Origin: Imperialibacter roseus
GTDB lineage: Bacteria; Bacteroidota; Bacteroidia; Cytophagales; Cyclobacteriaceae
Direction: 5' to 3'
Assembly: GCF_032999765.1 (NCBI RefSeq)
Contig: NZ_CP136051.1
Coordinates: forward strand, 4,006,417-4,070,416
Length of the DNA: 64,000 nucleotides
A program made the position numbers and the translations under genes. Numbering within the stretch: the first letter of the stretch is position 1; the number at the start of each line of letters is the position of its first letter. Of this stretch, positions 8,681 to 17,217 are shown in pieces. The notes beneath the pieces were generated by a model. The model made no database searches. It was not told the origin of the DNA and saw nothing but the letters and a program-made list of their open reading frames with translations.

Positions 8681-9922
8681 TTGTCCAATCCATTGACTAT
8701 ATTTTTGAAAGCAAAAAAGACATATAAATTAACCTTTGGCGTTGTTCTCCGCAAAAGTATTATTTCTCTCTCTATTCTATTTCCTGTTGTAGTAAGCTGT
8801 ACAGATCCATTTAACCCATCCGTCGATACAGAAACAGCAGAACTTTTTGTGGTAGATGGTTTTGTCAATGCTACAGACTCCACCGCCATTGTCACTCTTT
8901 CACATTCCAGGCCATTGACCTCTCGTGGCGTTTTCATCCCAGAAAAAAACGCCCAGGTGATGATTGAATCCTCCGAGGGAGAAAGTTTCTCCCTGCAGGA
9001 ACTGGACTTGGGTAAATATGCGCTGCAAAACATGCCAGTTAACAAAACAGCATCCTACACCCTGCGAGTGCAGACTGCATCCGGTGCAACCTATACCTCG
9101 GAACCTGTCACGGTGAGAAGCACTCCTCCCATCGACAGCCTGACTTACGGACTCTCAAATGACAACCTGGGGCTAAGCATAAGGCTGAACACTCACGATG
9201 ACACTGGAAATTCCCGGTATTATAGCTGGGAGTATTCAGAAACCTACGAGTATCGTTCTTATTTCAATTCTGGTTTTACCTTTGAAAACAATCAACCTGT
9301 GCAGAGAACTGCTGAAGAGGCAGTCAATATATGCTACCTCACCGTTCCTTCCACCAGAATACTACTGGGCACATCAACAGCACTTGCCGAAGACGTTATT
9401 CAGGGAGAAGAGCTTACCATTATACCAAAATACTCCCCAAAAATATCCGTTCGCTATAGCATATTAATCAGGCAACGAGTGCTTAGTGCGAAGGAATATG
9501 ACTATCTATACCAACTTAGGCAGGTAACCGAGAGGCTAGGGACATTCTTTGATCCTCTGCCGGGTGAAGTAATTGGCAACATAAGCCGGGAAGGTGAAGG
9601 GTCGGAAGTGATCCTTGGAAATTTCGGCGTAGCAGAAGTTTATGAAGAACGCTTTTTCATAAACAAGGGTGAATTGCCTCTCGACCTTCAGGCCTCCCCA
9701 ATTACCAAGGGCTGTCAATTGGAGTTTACATGCGACATCAGAATACCAAGAACAACCCCACAGCCTTCCTGCGCCTTTCTCGAAGACATTAGCGACAACG
9801 CCATGATAATAGAAGCCGCTTATGATTTAATGGGCAAGCCCTACGCTTATAGCTTTGCACGTGATTATTGTGGAGATTGCAGAACGCAGGGTGGAATCAC
9901 CACCAAACCAGATTTTTGGTAA
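8681..9922 (+). CDS. Orphan DUF4249 lipoprotein, TTG start
   Basis: A 413-aa DUF4249 protein. The lipobox is LFPVVVSCTDPFNPSV, and the mature part begins with the beta-sandwich typical of the family (ELFVVDGFVNATDS). It ends in the family tail CGDCRTQGGITTKPDFW. DUF4249 proteins are outer-membrane lipoproteins normally encoded beside a TonB-dependent receptor and thought to help it take up a ligand; no receptor adjoins this one. There is no usable ATG near the N-terminus. In-frame TTG codons at 8681, 8693 and 8705 are candidates. A TAGCTTTC element at 8661-8668 would leave a very short leader for the first, favouring 8693 or 8705. Confidence 0.85.
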   Translation: MSNPLTIFLKAKKTYKLTFGVVLRKSIISLSILFPVVVSCTDPFNPSVDTETAELFVVDGFVNATDSTAIVTLSHSRPLTSRGVFIPEKNAQVMIESSEGESFSLQELDLGKYALQNMPVNKTASYTLRVQTASGATYTSEPVTVRSTPPIDSLTYGLSNDNLGLSIRLNTHDDTGNSRYYSWEYSETYEYRSYFNSGFTFENNQPVQRTAEEAVNICYLTVPSTRILLGTSTALAEDVIQGEELTIIPKYSPKISVRYSILIRQRVLSAKEYDYLYQLRQVTERLGTFFDPLPGEVIGNISREGEGSEVILGNFGVAEVYEERFFINKGELPLDLQASPITKGCQLEFTCDIRIPRTTPQPSCAFLEDISDNAMIIEAAYDLMGKPYAYSFARDYCGDCRTQGGITTKPDFW

Positions 9923-9968
9923 GAACCTCAATGCCCTGCTCTTAATGGTTAAATGAGTTCATGTGAAA

Positions 9969-10000
9969 TTGACCCCCTCAAATCTGATCTGTTATCTTTA
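9969..10000 (+). promoter_or_regulatory. Promoter giving a near-leaderless mRNA
   Basis: TTG at 9969-9971, 21 bp, then TATCTTTA at 9993-10000, one base off TAnnTTTG. The ATG of the dipeptidase begins at 10006, only 5 nt after the -7 element, so the transcript would start at or next to the start codon. Confidence 0.5.
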
Positions 10001-10005
10001 ATACC

Positions 10006-10683
10006 ATGAAAAGACTTTTGCTCCTCCTTCTTTGTGGCTTACTGATTCAAACTGCGTTCGCTCAGGAAGCTGACCTCTCACACCCTTCGCCCAAAAATCC
10101 TCCGAAGGAAAAAGGTGACTTCAAAAAAACTGACCTGGTGGAGCTTGTTTCGCTGGATCCCAGCATCAAACTCGACATCCGCTATGCCACCGACAACAAC
10201 CTTGTTGGCCGACCGGTGTATACACAGGCCAGGGCTTTTCTGCAGCGACCGGCAGCAGAGGCACTTGCCAAGATTAATGCCTCATTGAAGGAAAAAGGCT
10301 TAGGACTGATGGTATTCGATGGTTACCGTCCCTGGAGTGTCACGAAGATATTTTGGGACATCACCCCAGTGGAAGACCGCATCTTCGTTGCCGACCCCAA
10401 TCAGGGCTCCAGGCACAACCGGGGCTGCGCAGTTGACCTGACTCTGTACGACCTTGCCACAGGCCAGGAAATAGAAATGACAGGAGTGTATGATGAAATG
10501 ACCGAGCGCTCTTACCCCGAATATACCGGTGGCACTGAAAAGCAGCGCCAAATGAGAGACCTCCTCCGCTCCGCTATGGAAGCAGAAGGCTTTACAGTGT
10601 ATGAGTACGAGTGGTGGCACTTTGACTTCAACGACTGGCGCAGCTACAGGATCACCAATGTGCCGTTTGAAAAGGTGAAGTAG
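10006..10683 (+). CDS. D-alanyl-D-alanine dipeptidase (M15D, VanX-like)
   Basis: A 225-aa zinc peptidase with a signal peptide (MKRLLLLLLCGLLIQTAFAQ), so periplasmic. It carries both M15 zinc motifs: SRHNRGCAVDLT (SxHxxGxAxD) and EWWHF (ExxH). YATDNNLVGRPVY and FDGYRPWSV are typical of the VanX/DdpX group. It hydrolyses D-Ala-D-Ala or related peptidoglycan dipeptides. No vanHA genes are nearby, so it is more likely a cell-wall recycling enzyme than a glycopeptide resistance determinant. It is monocistronic. Confidence 0.92.
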   Translation: MKRLLLLLLCGLLIQTAFAQEADLSHPSPKNPPKEKGDFKKTDLVELVSLDPSIKLDIRYATDNNLVGRPVYTQARAFLQRPAAEALAKINASLKEKGLGLMVFDGYRPWSVTKIFWDITPVEDRIFVADPNQGSRHNRGCAVDLTLYDLATGQEIEMTGVYDEMTERSYPEYTGGTEKQRQMRDLLRSAMEAEGFTVYEYEWWHFDFNDWRSYRITNVPFEKVK

Positions 10684-10871
10684 CTCTTAGTTTGCTCCGG
10701 GGGGCGTGTTCTCTTCTGGGGACTAAATGAAAATTACCGCTAACAGACACTGTCGGCTAGCTTGCCATTGATATTTACTACTTGTAATATATTCTCGTAT
10801 TCCCTTGTACTTTTTAGCGCCTAACTACTAGTTTTACATAGTTCTTTCTGTGCTATGAATATGGTGCTGAA

Positions 10872-11225
10872 TTGAGCTGGGCAATAACTACCAATCAATT
10901 GTTAAAGAAACATCTCCTTATAATAGTTTCTTTGTTCCTGCTGGCATCAACCACGGAATTTTTGTGGATGGAAAGCTTGTCTGGAAAAGAAGACTTGTTC
11001 GAGGTAGAGTCTGAATTGAGCAACCAGCTGGAGGAAAAATCAAGCCTCTCGTACCACAAATTTAAAATACCCGACATCGGCTGGCCCAATATTGCCAATT
11101 CCTCGTATCCATTCAATTTTGATATTCCCTTTTCTGCGCCGTCAGAACACCCTACAAAATCCGCCGAGGTCGCTCCCGACAAAAGGCTTTACCTTCTCTA
11201 TTGCCAGCTAAGGCATCATTGCTAA
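10872..11225 (+). CDS. Small secreted or membrane-anchored protein, unknown
   Basis: An ORF of up to 117 codons starting with TTG. A second in-frame TTG at 10899 would give a better N-terminus, MLKKHLLIIVSLFLLA, i.e. a signal or anchor helix. The rest is polar, with YHKFKIPDIGWPNIANSS and a short C-terminal LYLLYCQLRHHC. I do not recognise the family. No ATG is available: the ATG at 10855 is closed after a few codons. Alone in its neighbourhood and possibly not expressed. Confidence 0.4.
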   Translation: MSWAITTNQLLKKHLLIIVSLFLLASTTEFLWMESLSGKEDLFEVESELSNQLEEKSSLSYHKFKIPDIGWPNIANSSYPFNFDIPFSAPSEHPTKSAEVAPDKRLYLLYCQLRHHC

Positions 11226-11651
11226 CCAATAAAGCCTCGTGAATAAGAGCGGATAAGCTTGCCGATGGGGCAATGCTTAGCCGAAATATTCCTCGTTGCA
11301 CCTTTCATTCTCATGGAGAATTGGCAAGGCAATCCTGTGAAAAGTACTTCATATTCATTGACTGGAAATCATCCTCCAAAAATGATGAAGCTGTTTAAAG
11401 ACTATCGAAGGACAATGCCAATCAGTTCAGGCGCTTAAAGTTCATCAAAGGAAATATGCTGTATATCACAGAAGATAAAGGCAACATAAAAGACGGCAGC
11501 AAAGGCATGTTTGTATGACAATATCAGGTGAGCTTTTTGCATGCTCATTCAAAGATCGTTGGAAAATTTAGGTTAGGTCGGTGCAATGAAGAACCATAGG
11601 TTGGTTACTTGATTGTCTTATTTTTCAGTTTACAGTTTACAGTTTGATGAG
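11226..11651. other. Spacer with possibly decayed coding sequence
   Basis: No intact gene. Plus-strand stretches read like protein in shifting frames: 43 codons from the ATG at about 11312 to a stop near 11438, then LKFIKGNMLYITEDKGNIK in another frame near 11436-11515. The pattern fits a frameshifted remnant, but the family was not recognised. A tandem CAGTTTA-type repeat lies at about 11627-11645. Confidence 0.35.
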
Positions 11652-11682
11652 CGGCGGGCCTTTGGTCCGCCGTTGATTTTTC
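11652..11682 (+). terminator. Hairpin terminator
   Basis: CGGCGGGCC (11652-11660) pairs with GGTCCGCCG (11664-11672), with one G-U pair and a 3-nt loop, followed by TTGATTTTTC. It is oriented for plus-strand transcripts from the spacer or the 10872 ORF, just before the end of the convergent TVP38 gene. Confidence 0.55.
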
Positions 11683-11693
11683 ATACTGGCCAG

Positions 11694-12374
11694 CTAGACG
11701 CCGTTCTTGCTTTGGGAGCGATTTATTGAACGCTTAAAAACCCACCCCAAGCCAACAAAGCTTACCACAAGTAATCCAATCCATAGCAACGAGAACAGGC
11801 TCCCTGTGGCCAAAGCCTCCATTTGCATCCCAATAGCCACAGCCATCACCGTTCGGGGAAGCATACCAATTAACCCGCCCAACAAAAAAGGTTTTATCCG
11901 TATGCCCGTGTAACCAAGTACTACGTTCATGATAGCAAATGGAAGCACCGGTGAAATGCGGCACATGATCACCAGCAGAAGGTCGTTCTTCTTCAAGCCA
12001 TCCAGCACAGCCGTTGAGCGTGGATAAGCATCAAAAACAGCCTGAACAGCTTTAGCCCCAATTAACTGCGACACCGCATAGCCAAGTAAAGACGCCAGCA
12101 TATAAGCAGGCACGAGCAACCACAAACTTTCGAAGCCCAGAAAGTAGCCGCTAAGCGCTGCCACAAACGTGGTGGGAGTAAAAGCAAAGGCCATGGTAAA
12201 AACAGTCAGCAAAAAGAACCAAGCCCACTGTAGCTGCGTTAGGCCAGTGAGCCATTCAGCGTGCTGCCAGCTTTGATAACCCGTGATGGTGCTAAAAATA
12301 AGTGGCATGGCCGCCATCCAAAGAATAAGCACCAGGGATGCGGGACTGCGGCGAATGATTTCTCGTACAAGCAT
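11694..12374 (-). CDS. TVP38/TMEM64 family membrane protein
   Basis: A 226-aa inner-membrane protein with five or six hydrophobic segments. It has the SNARE-associated/DedA-like core: FVAALSGYFLGFESLWLLVPAYMLAS, then MCRISPVLPFAIMNVVLGYTGI (the conserved R-x-SP-x-P-F-x-x-x-N pattern) and LGGLIGMLPRTV. Members are proposed lipid scramblases or transporters. I start at the ATG at 12374. A GTG at 12419 would add 15 residues but overlaps the promoter of the divergent trans-sulfuration gene. Confidence 0.85.
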   Translation of the reverse strand: MLVREIIRRSPASLVLILWMAAMPLIFSTITGYQSWQHAEWLTGLTQLQWAWFFLLTVFTMAFAFTPTTFVAALSGYFLGFESLWLLVPAYMLASLLGYAVSQLIGAKAVQAVFDAYPRSTAVLDGLKKNDLLLVIMCRISPVLPFAIMNVVLGYTGIRIKPFLLGGLIGMLPRTVMAVAIGMQMEALATGSLFSLLWIGLLVVSFVGLGWVFKRSINRSQSKNGV

Positions 12375-12403
12375 TTGAAAGAAGCTGACTAAACCTAACT
12401 TTG
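12375..12403 (+). promoter_or_regulatory. Promoter for the trans-sulfuration gene
   Basis: TTG at 12375-12377, 18 bp, then TAACTTTG at 12396-12403, an exact TAnnTTTG. It predicts a start near 12408 and a leader of about 37 nt to the ATG at 12445. Confidence 0.7.
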
Positions 12404-12444
12404 CGGCACAAGTAACCACATAATACCCAAATAATTCACTTTAT

Positions 12445-13584
12445 ATGGAATTCGGAACCAAAGCTATTCACGCCGGCGCAGAGCCAGACCCCTCCACAGG
12501 AGCCATAATGACTCCCATCTATCAAACCTCCACTTACGTGCAGGAAGCACCGGGAAAAAACAAGGGGTATGAGTACGCCCGGTCTCAGAACCCAACCCGT
12601 GAGGCGTTGGAGACAGCCCTTGCAGCTCTGGAAAATGGCAAATATGGCCTTTGTTTCAGCAGTGGAGTTGCTGCCACCGATGCAGTTATCAAGCTGCTGG
12701 CCCCCGGCGATGAGGTGATAGCTGCCAGTGATATGTATGGAGGCACCTACAGGCTGTTTACCAAGGTCTTTGAAAAATTTGGCATTAAGTTTCACTTTGT
12801 TGACATGCAGGATGCAGCAAATATCAGCAAATACATCAATGCCAACACAAAGCTGATTTGGTTAGAGACACCAACCAATCCACTGATGAACATCGTGGAC
12901 ATTCAGGCAGTGGCCAACCTGGCCAAAGGTAAAAACATCATCGTGTGCGTGGACAACACCTTTGCTTCGCCGTACCTGCAAAACCCGCTTGACATGGGAG
13001 CAGATATTGTGATGCACTCTGCCACCAAATACCTCGGAGGCCATAGCGACGTGATCCACGGCTGTCTGGTCATGAACGACAAAGACCTGAAAGACAAGCT
13101 CTACTTTATTCAAAAGAGCTGCGGTGCGGTTCCCGGCCCCCAGGATTGCTTCCTGGTGCTGCGTGGTATCAAAACGCTGCACGTACGCATGGAACGCCAC
13201 AGCGAAAACGGTGAGAAGATCGCACATTTCCTGAAGAACCACCCAAAAGTGGGCAAAGTATACTGGCCGGGTTTTGAAGACCACCCTGGTCACGCCATAG
13301 CCAAAAAGCAAATGCGGAGCTTTGGAGGGATGATCTCTTTTACACTAAAAGACGAAACAATAGCGGCAGCCAACAAAGTGCTGAGCTCTACTAAACTTTT
13401 CTCACTGGCGGAAAGCCTGGGTGGTGTAGAATCGCTGATCAATCACCCGGCCAGCATGACACATGCGTCTATTCCCCGTGAGGAAAGGATCAAAAACGGA
13501 CTGAGTGATTCGTTAATCAGGTTGAGTGTGGGCATTGAGGGTGCAGATGACCTTATCGAAGATTTGAAAAAGGCGATTGGATAA
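12445..13584 (+). CDS. PLP-dependent trans-sulfuration enzyme (cystathionine gamma-synthase/lyase type)
   Basis: A 379-aa cytoplasmic Cys/Met-metabolism PLP enzyme. TKAIHAG opens the family, [12 protein letters not shown] binds the phosphate of PLP across the subunit interface, [11 protein letters not shown] follows, and [12 protein letters not shown] holds the Schiff-base lysine (Lys195). [28 protein letters not shown] is the usual C-terminal block. It either makes cystathionine from an activated homoserine and cysteine or cleaves it. Sequence alone does not separate synthase from lyase, so no symbol is given. It is monocistronic with its own promoter and a strong convergent terminator. Confidence 0.92.
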   Translation: MEFGTKAIHAGAEPDPSTGAIMTPIYQTSTYVQEAPGKNKGYEYARSQNPTREALETALAALENGKYGLCFSSGVAATDAVIKLLAPGDEVIAASDMYGGTYRLFTKVFEKFGIKFHFVDMQDAANISKYINANTKLIWLETPTNPLMNIVDIQAVANLAKGKNIIVCVDNTFASPYLQNPLDMGADIVMHSATKYLGGHSDVIHGCLVMNDKDLKDKLYFIQKSCGAVPGPQDCFLVLRGIKTLHVRMERHSENGEKIAHFLKNHPKVGKVYWPGFEDHPGHAIAKKQMRSFGGMISFTLKDETIAAANKVLSSTKLFSLAESLGGVESLINHPASMTHASIPREERIKNGLSDSLIRLSVGIEGADDLIEDLKKAIG

Positions 13585-13594
13585 AAAATAGGGG

Positions 13595-13627
13595 ACTGTC
13601 GATAGTTGATTATCAATTATCGACAGT
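13595..13627. terminator. Bidirectional terminator, 16-bp arms
   Basis: ACTGTCGATAGTTGAT (13595-13610) pairs with 13612-13627 over 16 positions with a single mismatch of the G-U type. T-rich sequence follows on both strands (TGTTTT on plus, TATTTTTTAT on minus). It separates the convergent PLP-enzyme and Uma2 genes. Confidence 0.8.
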
Positions 13628-13631
13628 TGTT

Positions 13632-14189
13632 TTAGCTCCAGATATCTTCGAGATTAAACTTAAGTTGCGGGATCACACGACTGGAAACAATGCCACCTTG
13701 CGAAAGAAAAAAGGACGGCTTATCGACGACATCCAAATCCTCCGAAAATACTTCCAACGTTTGATTAGCCGGGTCGACGATCCAGTATTCCTTCACTCCC
13801 ATTTTTAGGTACGCCTTCTTCTTGGTATACCTGTCAACATAGCTATTTGAAGGGGAAATTATTTCAACAATCAAATCTGGCGCCTTTTCGACACCCTTTT
13901 TTGTGACAGCATTAGCGTTTGATTCTGCTATATAGATCAGATCCGGCTGAAAAACATTCCTATCGTCTACATACAAATCGATGGGGGAAAAAAAGACCTC
14001 TCCTGTGCCGGCAGCAAAGCTGTCCAATATCTTGAACAACCTCCGAACGACACGTTGATGTTCAGGTGTTGGGGCGGGACTCATAAATAATTCTCCATCA
14101 ATTAACTGGCAAGGCGCAGCGCTTTCACCCAGTAGCTGATAGTCACTGGCAGTCCACTCTTTAGTTCTGTTGATCACTAAACCTTCCAT
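13632..14189 (-). CDS. Uma2 family (DUF820) endonuclease-like protein
   Basis: A 185-aa protein of the Uma2 family with a PD-(D/E)XK nuclease fold. PDLIYIAE and PDLIVEIISPSN supply the acidic residues, and YTKKKAYLKMGVKEYWIVDP holds the lysine and the family's best-known block. All catalytic positions appear present. Uma2 proteins are common in cyanobacteria and Bacteroidota, but their role is not established. I start at the ATG at 14189; the TTG at 14204 would add five residues. It may be transcribed after arsC (75-bp gap). Confidence 0.9.
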   Translation of the reverse strand: MEGLVINRTKEWTASDYQLLGESAAPCQLIDGELFMSPAPTPEHQRVVRRLFKILDSFAAGTGEVFFSPIDLYVDDRNVFQPDLIYIAESNANAVTKKGVEKAPDLIVEIISPSNSYVDRYTKKKAYLKMGVKEYWIVDPANQTLEVFSEDLDVVDKPSFFLSQGGIVSSRVIPQLKFNLEDIWS

Positions 14190-14279
14190 AATGGTGTTTC
14201 TCAAACAACTATAAATATATCATTTATAATGAGTCAATAAAAACCAGCGAAGCAGCGGGCCTTCTAACCCAGAAAACAC

Positions 14280-14624
14280 CTAATTCAGTATCTTCTCCAT
14301 CTCTTCCTCTCCCCTTCCTATCACCGCCACGCCATCCCTTACGATGATCGGGCGTTCGATAAGAATGGGGTCGTTGACCATAGCGGTGATCCACTGCGCA
14401 CTTGTCAGCGTCTTGCCTTCATACTTCTCCTTGAACACAGGCTCCTTTTTACGCACCAGGTCTTCAGCTTTGATTCCAAGTTTCTCGATCAGGCCCCGCA
14501 ACTCAACTTTGGTCGGGCAATTCTGGAGGTATTCCACAATCCTTACCTCTCCTCCTCTTTCGTGTAATATTTTCAGCGCCTCCCGACTGGCGCCGCATCT
14601 CGGGTTATGGTATATGGTATACAT
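14280..14624 (-). CDS. arsC: ArsC family arsenate reductase
   Basis: A 114-aa thioredoxin-fold protein of the glutaredoxin-linked ArsC type. YHNPRCGASREAL carries the catalytic Cys and the following Arg; KEPVFKEKY and ERPIIVRDGVAVIGR match conserved blocks with the Arg residues that stabilise thiolated arsenate. It would reduce arsenate to arsenite, although many ArsC-family proteins in genomes without an ars operon have unproved activity. No arsB or arsR is nearby. It begins 7 bp after the hslV stop, so the two are likely co-transcribed. Confidence 0.9.
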   Translation of the reverse strand: MYTIYHNPRCGASREALKILHERGGEVRIVEYLQNCPTKVELRGLIEKLGIKAEDLVRKKEPVFKEKYEGKTLTSAQWITAMVNDPILIERPIIVRDGVAVIGRGEEEMEKILN

Positions 14625-14631
14625 GTGTCTT

Positions 14632-15168
14632 TTAGAGTTTCTCTACTATCAAATTGTGATTGGTATAAATACAGATGTCAGCAGCAATATTGAGCGCCTC
14701 TCTCACTATTTCTTCAGCTGTCAGTTGTGGTGCGTGCTTCTTGAGAGCAATAGCAGCCGCCTGAGCATACATGCTACCTGAGCCTATCGCAGCCACTCCG
14801 TTTTCTGGTTCCAGCACGTCGCCAGTGCCTGACACAACAAGGATTTCCTCTTTGCTGGCGGTGATCAGCATCGCCTCCAGTTTCCTGAGGTACCTGTCAG
14901 TTCGCCAGTCTTTAGCCAGCTCAATAGCGCCCCGCTTCATATTGCCGCCGTAAGCATTCAGCTTTTCCTCAAACCTGTCGAGCAGCGAAAAGGCATCAGC
15001 AGTGGAGCCGGCGAAACCAGTTACTACTTTACCATCAAGCAACTTTCTGATCTTCTTAACATTGTTTTTAGCAACGGTATTACCCATGGTAGCTTGTCCG
15101 TCGGCCCCTATTGCAATTTCCCCGTTATGCTGAACCGCCAGCACGGTTGTTGATCTGATTTTTTCCAT
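14632..15168 (-). CDS. hslV: HslV peptidase subunit of HslUV
   Basis: A 178-aa proteasome-like threonine peptidase. [12 protein letters not shown] shows the short propeptide and the Thr-Thr that becomes the N-terminal nucleophile, followed by [17 protein letters not shown] and [23 protein letters not shown]. With the ATPase HslU it degrades cytoplasmic proteins; hslU is not in the window. The frame reaches 20 codons further upstream, but the HslV start is unmistakable at 15168. First gene of a probable hslV-arsC unit. Confidence 0.96.
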   Translation of the reverse strand: MEKIRSTTVLAVQHNGEIAIGADGQATMGNTVAKNNVKKIRKLLDGKVVTGFAGSTADAFSLLDRFEEKLNAYGGNMKRGAIELAKDWRTDRYLRKLEAMLITASKEEILVVSGTGDVLEPENGVAAIGSGSMYAQAAAIALKKHAPQLTAEEIVREALNIAADICIYTNHNLIVEKL

Positions 15169-15236
15169 TTTGTGTATGATAATGAGAAACCGCTTTTTAG
15201 CTGTGTTTAGTTTCCCTGATTGGTACAATAACTAAA

Positions 15237-15267
15237 AAAGCCAGCAAGTATGATACCTGCTGGCTTT
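15237..15267 (-). terminator. Terminator of the E2 gene
   Basis: AAAGCCAGCA (15237-15246) pairs with TGCTGGCTTT (15258-15267), and the loop can pair further. On the minus strand the stem runs into a T-tract (CTTTTTTAG), so it ends the E2 transcript just before hslV. Confidence 0.85.
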
Positions 15268-15293
15268 GATGTGTCAAAAAGACAGTGTTTTAT

Positions 15294-16952
15294 TTAAACC
15301 AGCAGTTTGATCGGATCTTCGAGGAACTTCTTCAGCGTCTGCAGGAAGGCAGCACCCATAGCTCCATCCACTGATCGGTGATCGCAAGTCAGCGTCACTT
15401 TCATAATATTGCCCGGCACAAGCTGACCATTTTTCACAATCGCAGTCTCCTTAATACCGCCTACGGCCAATATGCAGGAGGCAGGCGCATTCAGGATAGC
15501 TGTGAATTCATCTACACCGAACATACCAAGGTTGGAAATACTGAAGGTAGCTCCCTCCCAATCGGTAGGTTGAAGCTTCTTAGCTTTAGCCTTTTGCCCG
15601 AATTCCTTTATTTCAGCCGAAATATGCGACAGTGACTTATTGTCTGCAAAACGAACAACAGGCATCAGCAGCCCATCCGGCGGTATAGCCATAGCCACTG
15701 CCACGTGGATGTGTTTGTTCATCCGTATTTTATCACCTCTCCACGACACGTTTACATCGGGGTGCAATCTCAAAGCCGCCGCTGCTGCTTTGACTACCAT
15801 GTCATTAAACGAGATCTTCACCGGCGATATGTCGTTCAGGCTTGTTCTGGCTTCAATGGCCTTGTCCATGTTGATTTCCATGGTCACATAGAAGTGCGGC
15901 GCAGTAAATTTGCTATCGGACACACCTTTGGCGATGACCTTCCGCATTTGAGAAACCGGCACATCTTCGAAGCTTTCTTCGCCCACTATCGATGGCAATA
16001 CCACTTTGGGCGCCTCCTTGCCTGGTGCAGCAGCCGGAGCTGATGGTTGCGCCGAAGGACTAAAGCTTTCTACGTCTTTTCTCACAATTCTGCCTCCATC
16101 GCCGGAGCCGGCAATCTGACGGATATCATATCCTTTATCTTCAGCCATTTTCTTGGCCAGAGGAGAAATTTTTATTCTTCCATTGTCAGACGAATGATCT
16201 GCAGTGGCCGCCTGGCTTGAAGCCGCTGGCGCACTTGAAGTACTTGCAGGCGCACTTGCCGCCTGGGGAGCACTTTCCTCAGCCGGAGCTGAACCAGCAC
16301 CCGCTTCATGTGCTTTCAGCAATGTTTTGTAATCAGCACCTTTCTCCCCAATGATAGCAATAACACCATCCACTGGCACAGAGCTACCAGCCTCTACGCC
16401 GATATACAGCAAGGTACCATCTTCATAAGACTCCAATTCCATGGTAGCCTTGTCAGTTTCCACTTCGGCAATGATGTCTCCTGCCTTCACAGTATCTCCT
16501 ACTTTGCTCAACCATGAGGCAATAACTCCCTCCGTCATGGTGTCGCTCATTTTTGGCATTGTCACCACCGTTGCCTTAATGCCTGAAGTATCAATTTTTT
16601 CTGCGGGTGCGCTGGCCACTGGTGCCGGGGCGGCACTCTCTGCGGCCTTTTCAGCAGCGCCGTTGCCTGCTGCTCCACTCTTCACATCTTTCAGTAACCC
16701 GTCAATATTCTCTCCCTTCTTGCCTATAATAGCAATGATTCCGTCTACAGGGGCAGCTTCTTTCTCCTTTACACCAATATAAAGGAGGGTGCCATCCTCA
16801 TATGATTCCAGCTCCATTGTTGCCTTGTCGGTTTCTACTTCGGCGAGTATATCACCAGATTTCACTGTATCCCCCACTTTCTTCAGCCATGAAGCGATAA
16901 CACCCTCTTCCATGGTGTCACTCATTTTTGGCATTCTGATTACTTCAGCCAT
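15294..16952 (-). CDS. pdhC: Pyruvate dehydrogenase E2, dihydrolipoamide acetyltransferase
   Basis: A 552-aa E2 subunit. Two N-terminal lipoyl domains (about 1-80 and 130-210) each contain ETDKATMELESYEDG with the lipoylated Lys. Ala/Pro/Ser-rich linkers follow, then an E1/E3-binding domain (RIKISPLAKKMAEDKG, GSGDGGRIVRKDV, about 258-295), and the catalytic domain from about 320 ending in TCDHRSVDGAMGA with the active-site His and Asp. It moves acetyl groups from E1 to CoA. E1 and E3 genes are not adjacent, so it is transcribed alone from its own promoter. The branched-chain E2 is an alternative, but two lipoyl domains favour pyruvate. Confidence 0.93.
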   Translation of the reverse strand: MAEVIRMPKMSDTMEEGVIASWLKKVGDTVKSGDILAEVETDKATMELESYEDGTLLYIGVKEKEAAPVDGIIAIIGKKGENIDGLLKDVKSGAAGNGAAEKAAESAAPAPVASAPAEKIDTSGIKATVVTMPKMSDTMTEGVIASWLSKVGDTVKAGDIIAEVETDKATMELESYEDGTLLYIGVEAGSSVPVDGVIAIIGEKGADYKTLLKAHEAGAGSAPAEESAPQAASAPASTSSAPAASSQAATADHSSDNGRIKISPLAKKMAEDKGYDIRQIAGSGDGGRIVRKDVESFSPSAQPSAPAAAPGKEAPKVVLPSIVGEESFEDVPVSQMRKVIAKGVSDSKFTAPHFYVTMEINMDKAIEARTSLNDISPVKISFNDMVVKAAAAALRLHPDVNVSWRGDKIRMNKHIHVAVAMAIPPDGLLMPVVRFADNKSLSHISAEIKEFGQKAKAKKLQPTDWEGATFSISNLGMFGVDEFTAILNAPASCILAVGGIKETAIVKNGQLVPGNIMKVTLTCDHRSVDGAMGAAFLQTLKKFLEDPIKLLV

Positions 16953-16971
16953 TCGTTGTCCTTATTTATAT

Positions 16972-17003
16972 CAAAAATAGCGTTATTGAAATTTTAATCA
17001 CAA
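16972..17003 (-). promoter_or_regulatory. Promoter of the E2 gene
   Basis: On the minus strand TTG (17003-17001), 21 bp, then TATTTTTG (16979-16972), an exact TAnnTTTG. It predicts a leader of about 15 nt before the ATG at 16952. Confidence 0.75.
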
Positions 17004-17054
17004 CTATGCATTATCATGTTGCGACTCGTAAATTTATAAAATTGAGGCTTAGCC

Positions 17055-17207
17055 ATGAACATATTAAATGATATTCGTTGGAAAATGTTTTGGTCGGCCA
17101 GCGAATCTACCCAAACATCAGTTTACAAACGTGTGCATAGGTTCCCGTCTGCTACGATATTAGCAATAACTACAGCAGTATTCATGGCTTTTTTGAAAAT
17201 TTATTGA
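17055..17207 (+). CDS. 50-aa protein with C-terminal membrane segment
   Basis: A 50-codon ORF ending 10 bp before the YheT-like hydrolase. The N-terminal half is charged and aromatic (MNILNDIRWKMFW), the middle has KRVHRFPS, and the C-terminus is one hydrophobic helix (ATILAITTAVFMAFLKIY), as in a tail-anchored small protein. No family recognised. The short gap suggests it heads a two-gene unit. Support is only ORF integrity, membrane-like composition and position. Confidence 0.5.
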   Translation: MNILNDIRWKMFWSASESTQTSVYKRVHRFPSATILAITTAVFMAFLKIY

Positions 17208-17217
17208 TTAATCAGCA

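Noticed and set aside
10006-10683. Vancomycin resistance locus
   Set aside because: Only a VanX-like dipeptidase is present; no vanA-type ligase, vanH dehydrogenase or regulator nearby.
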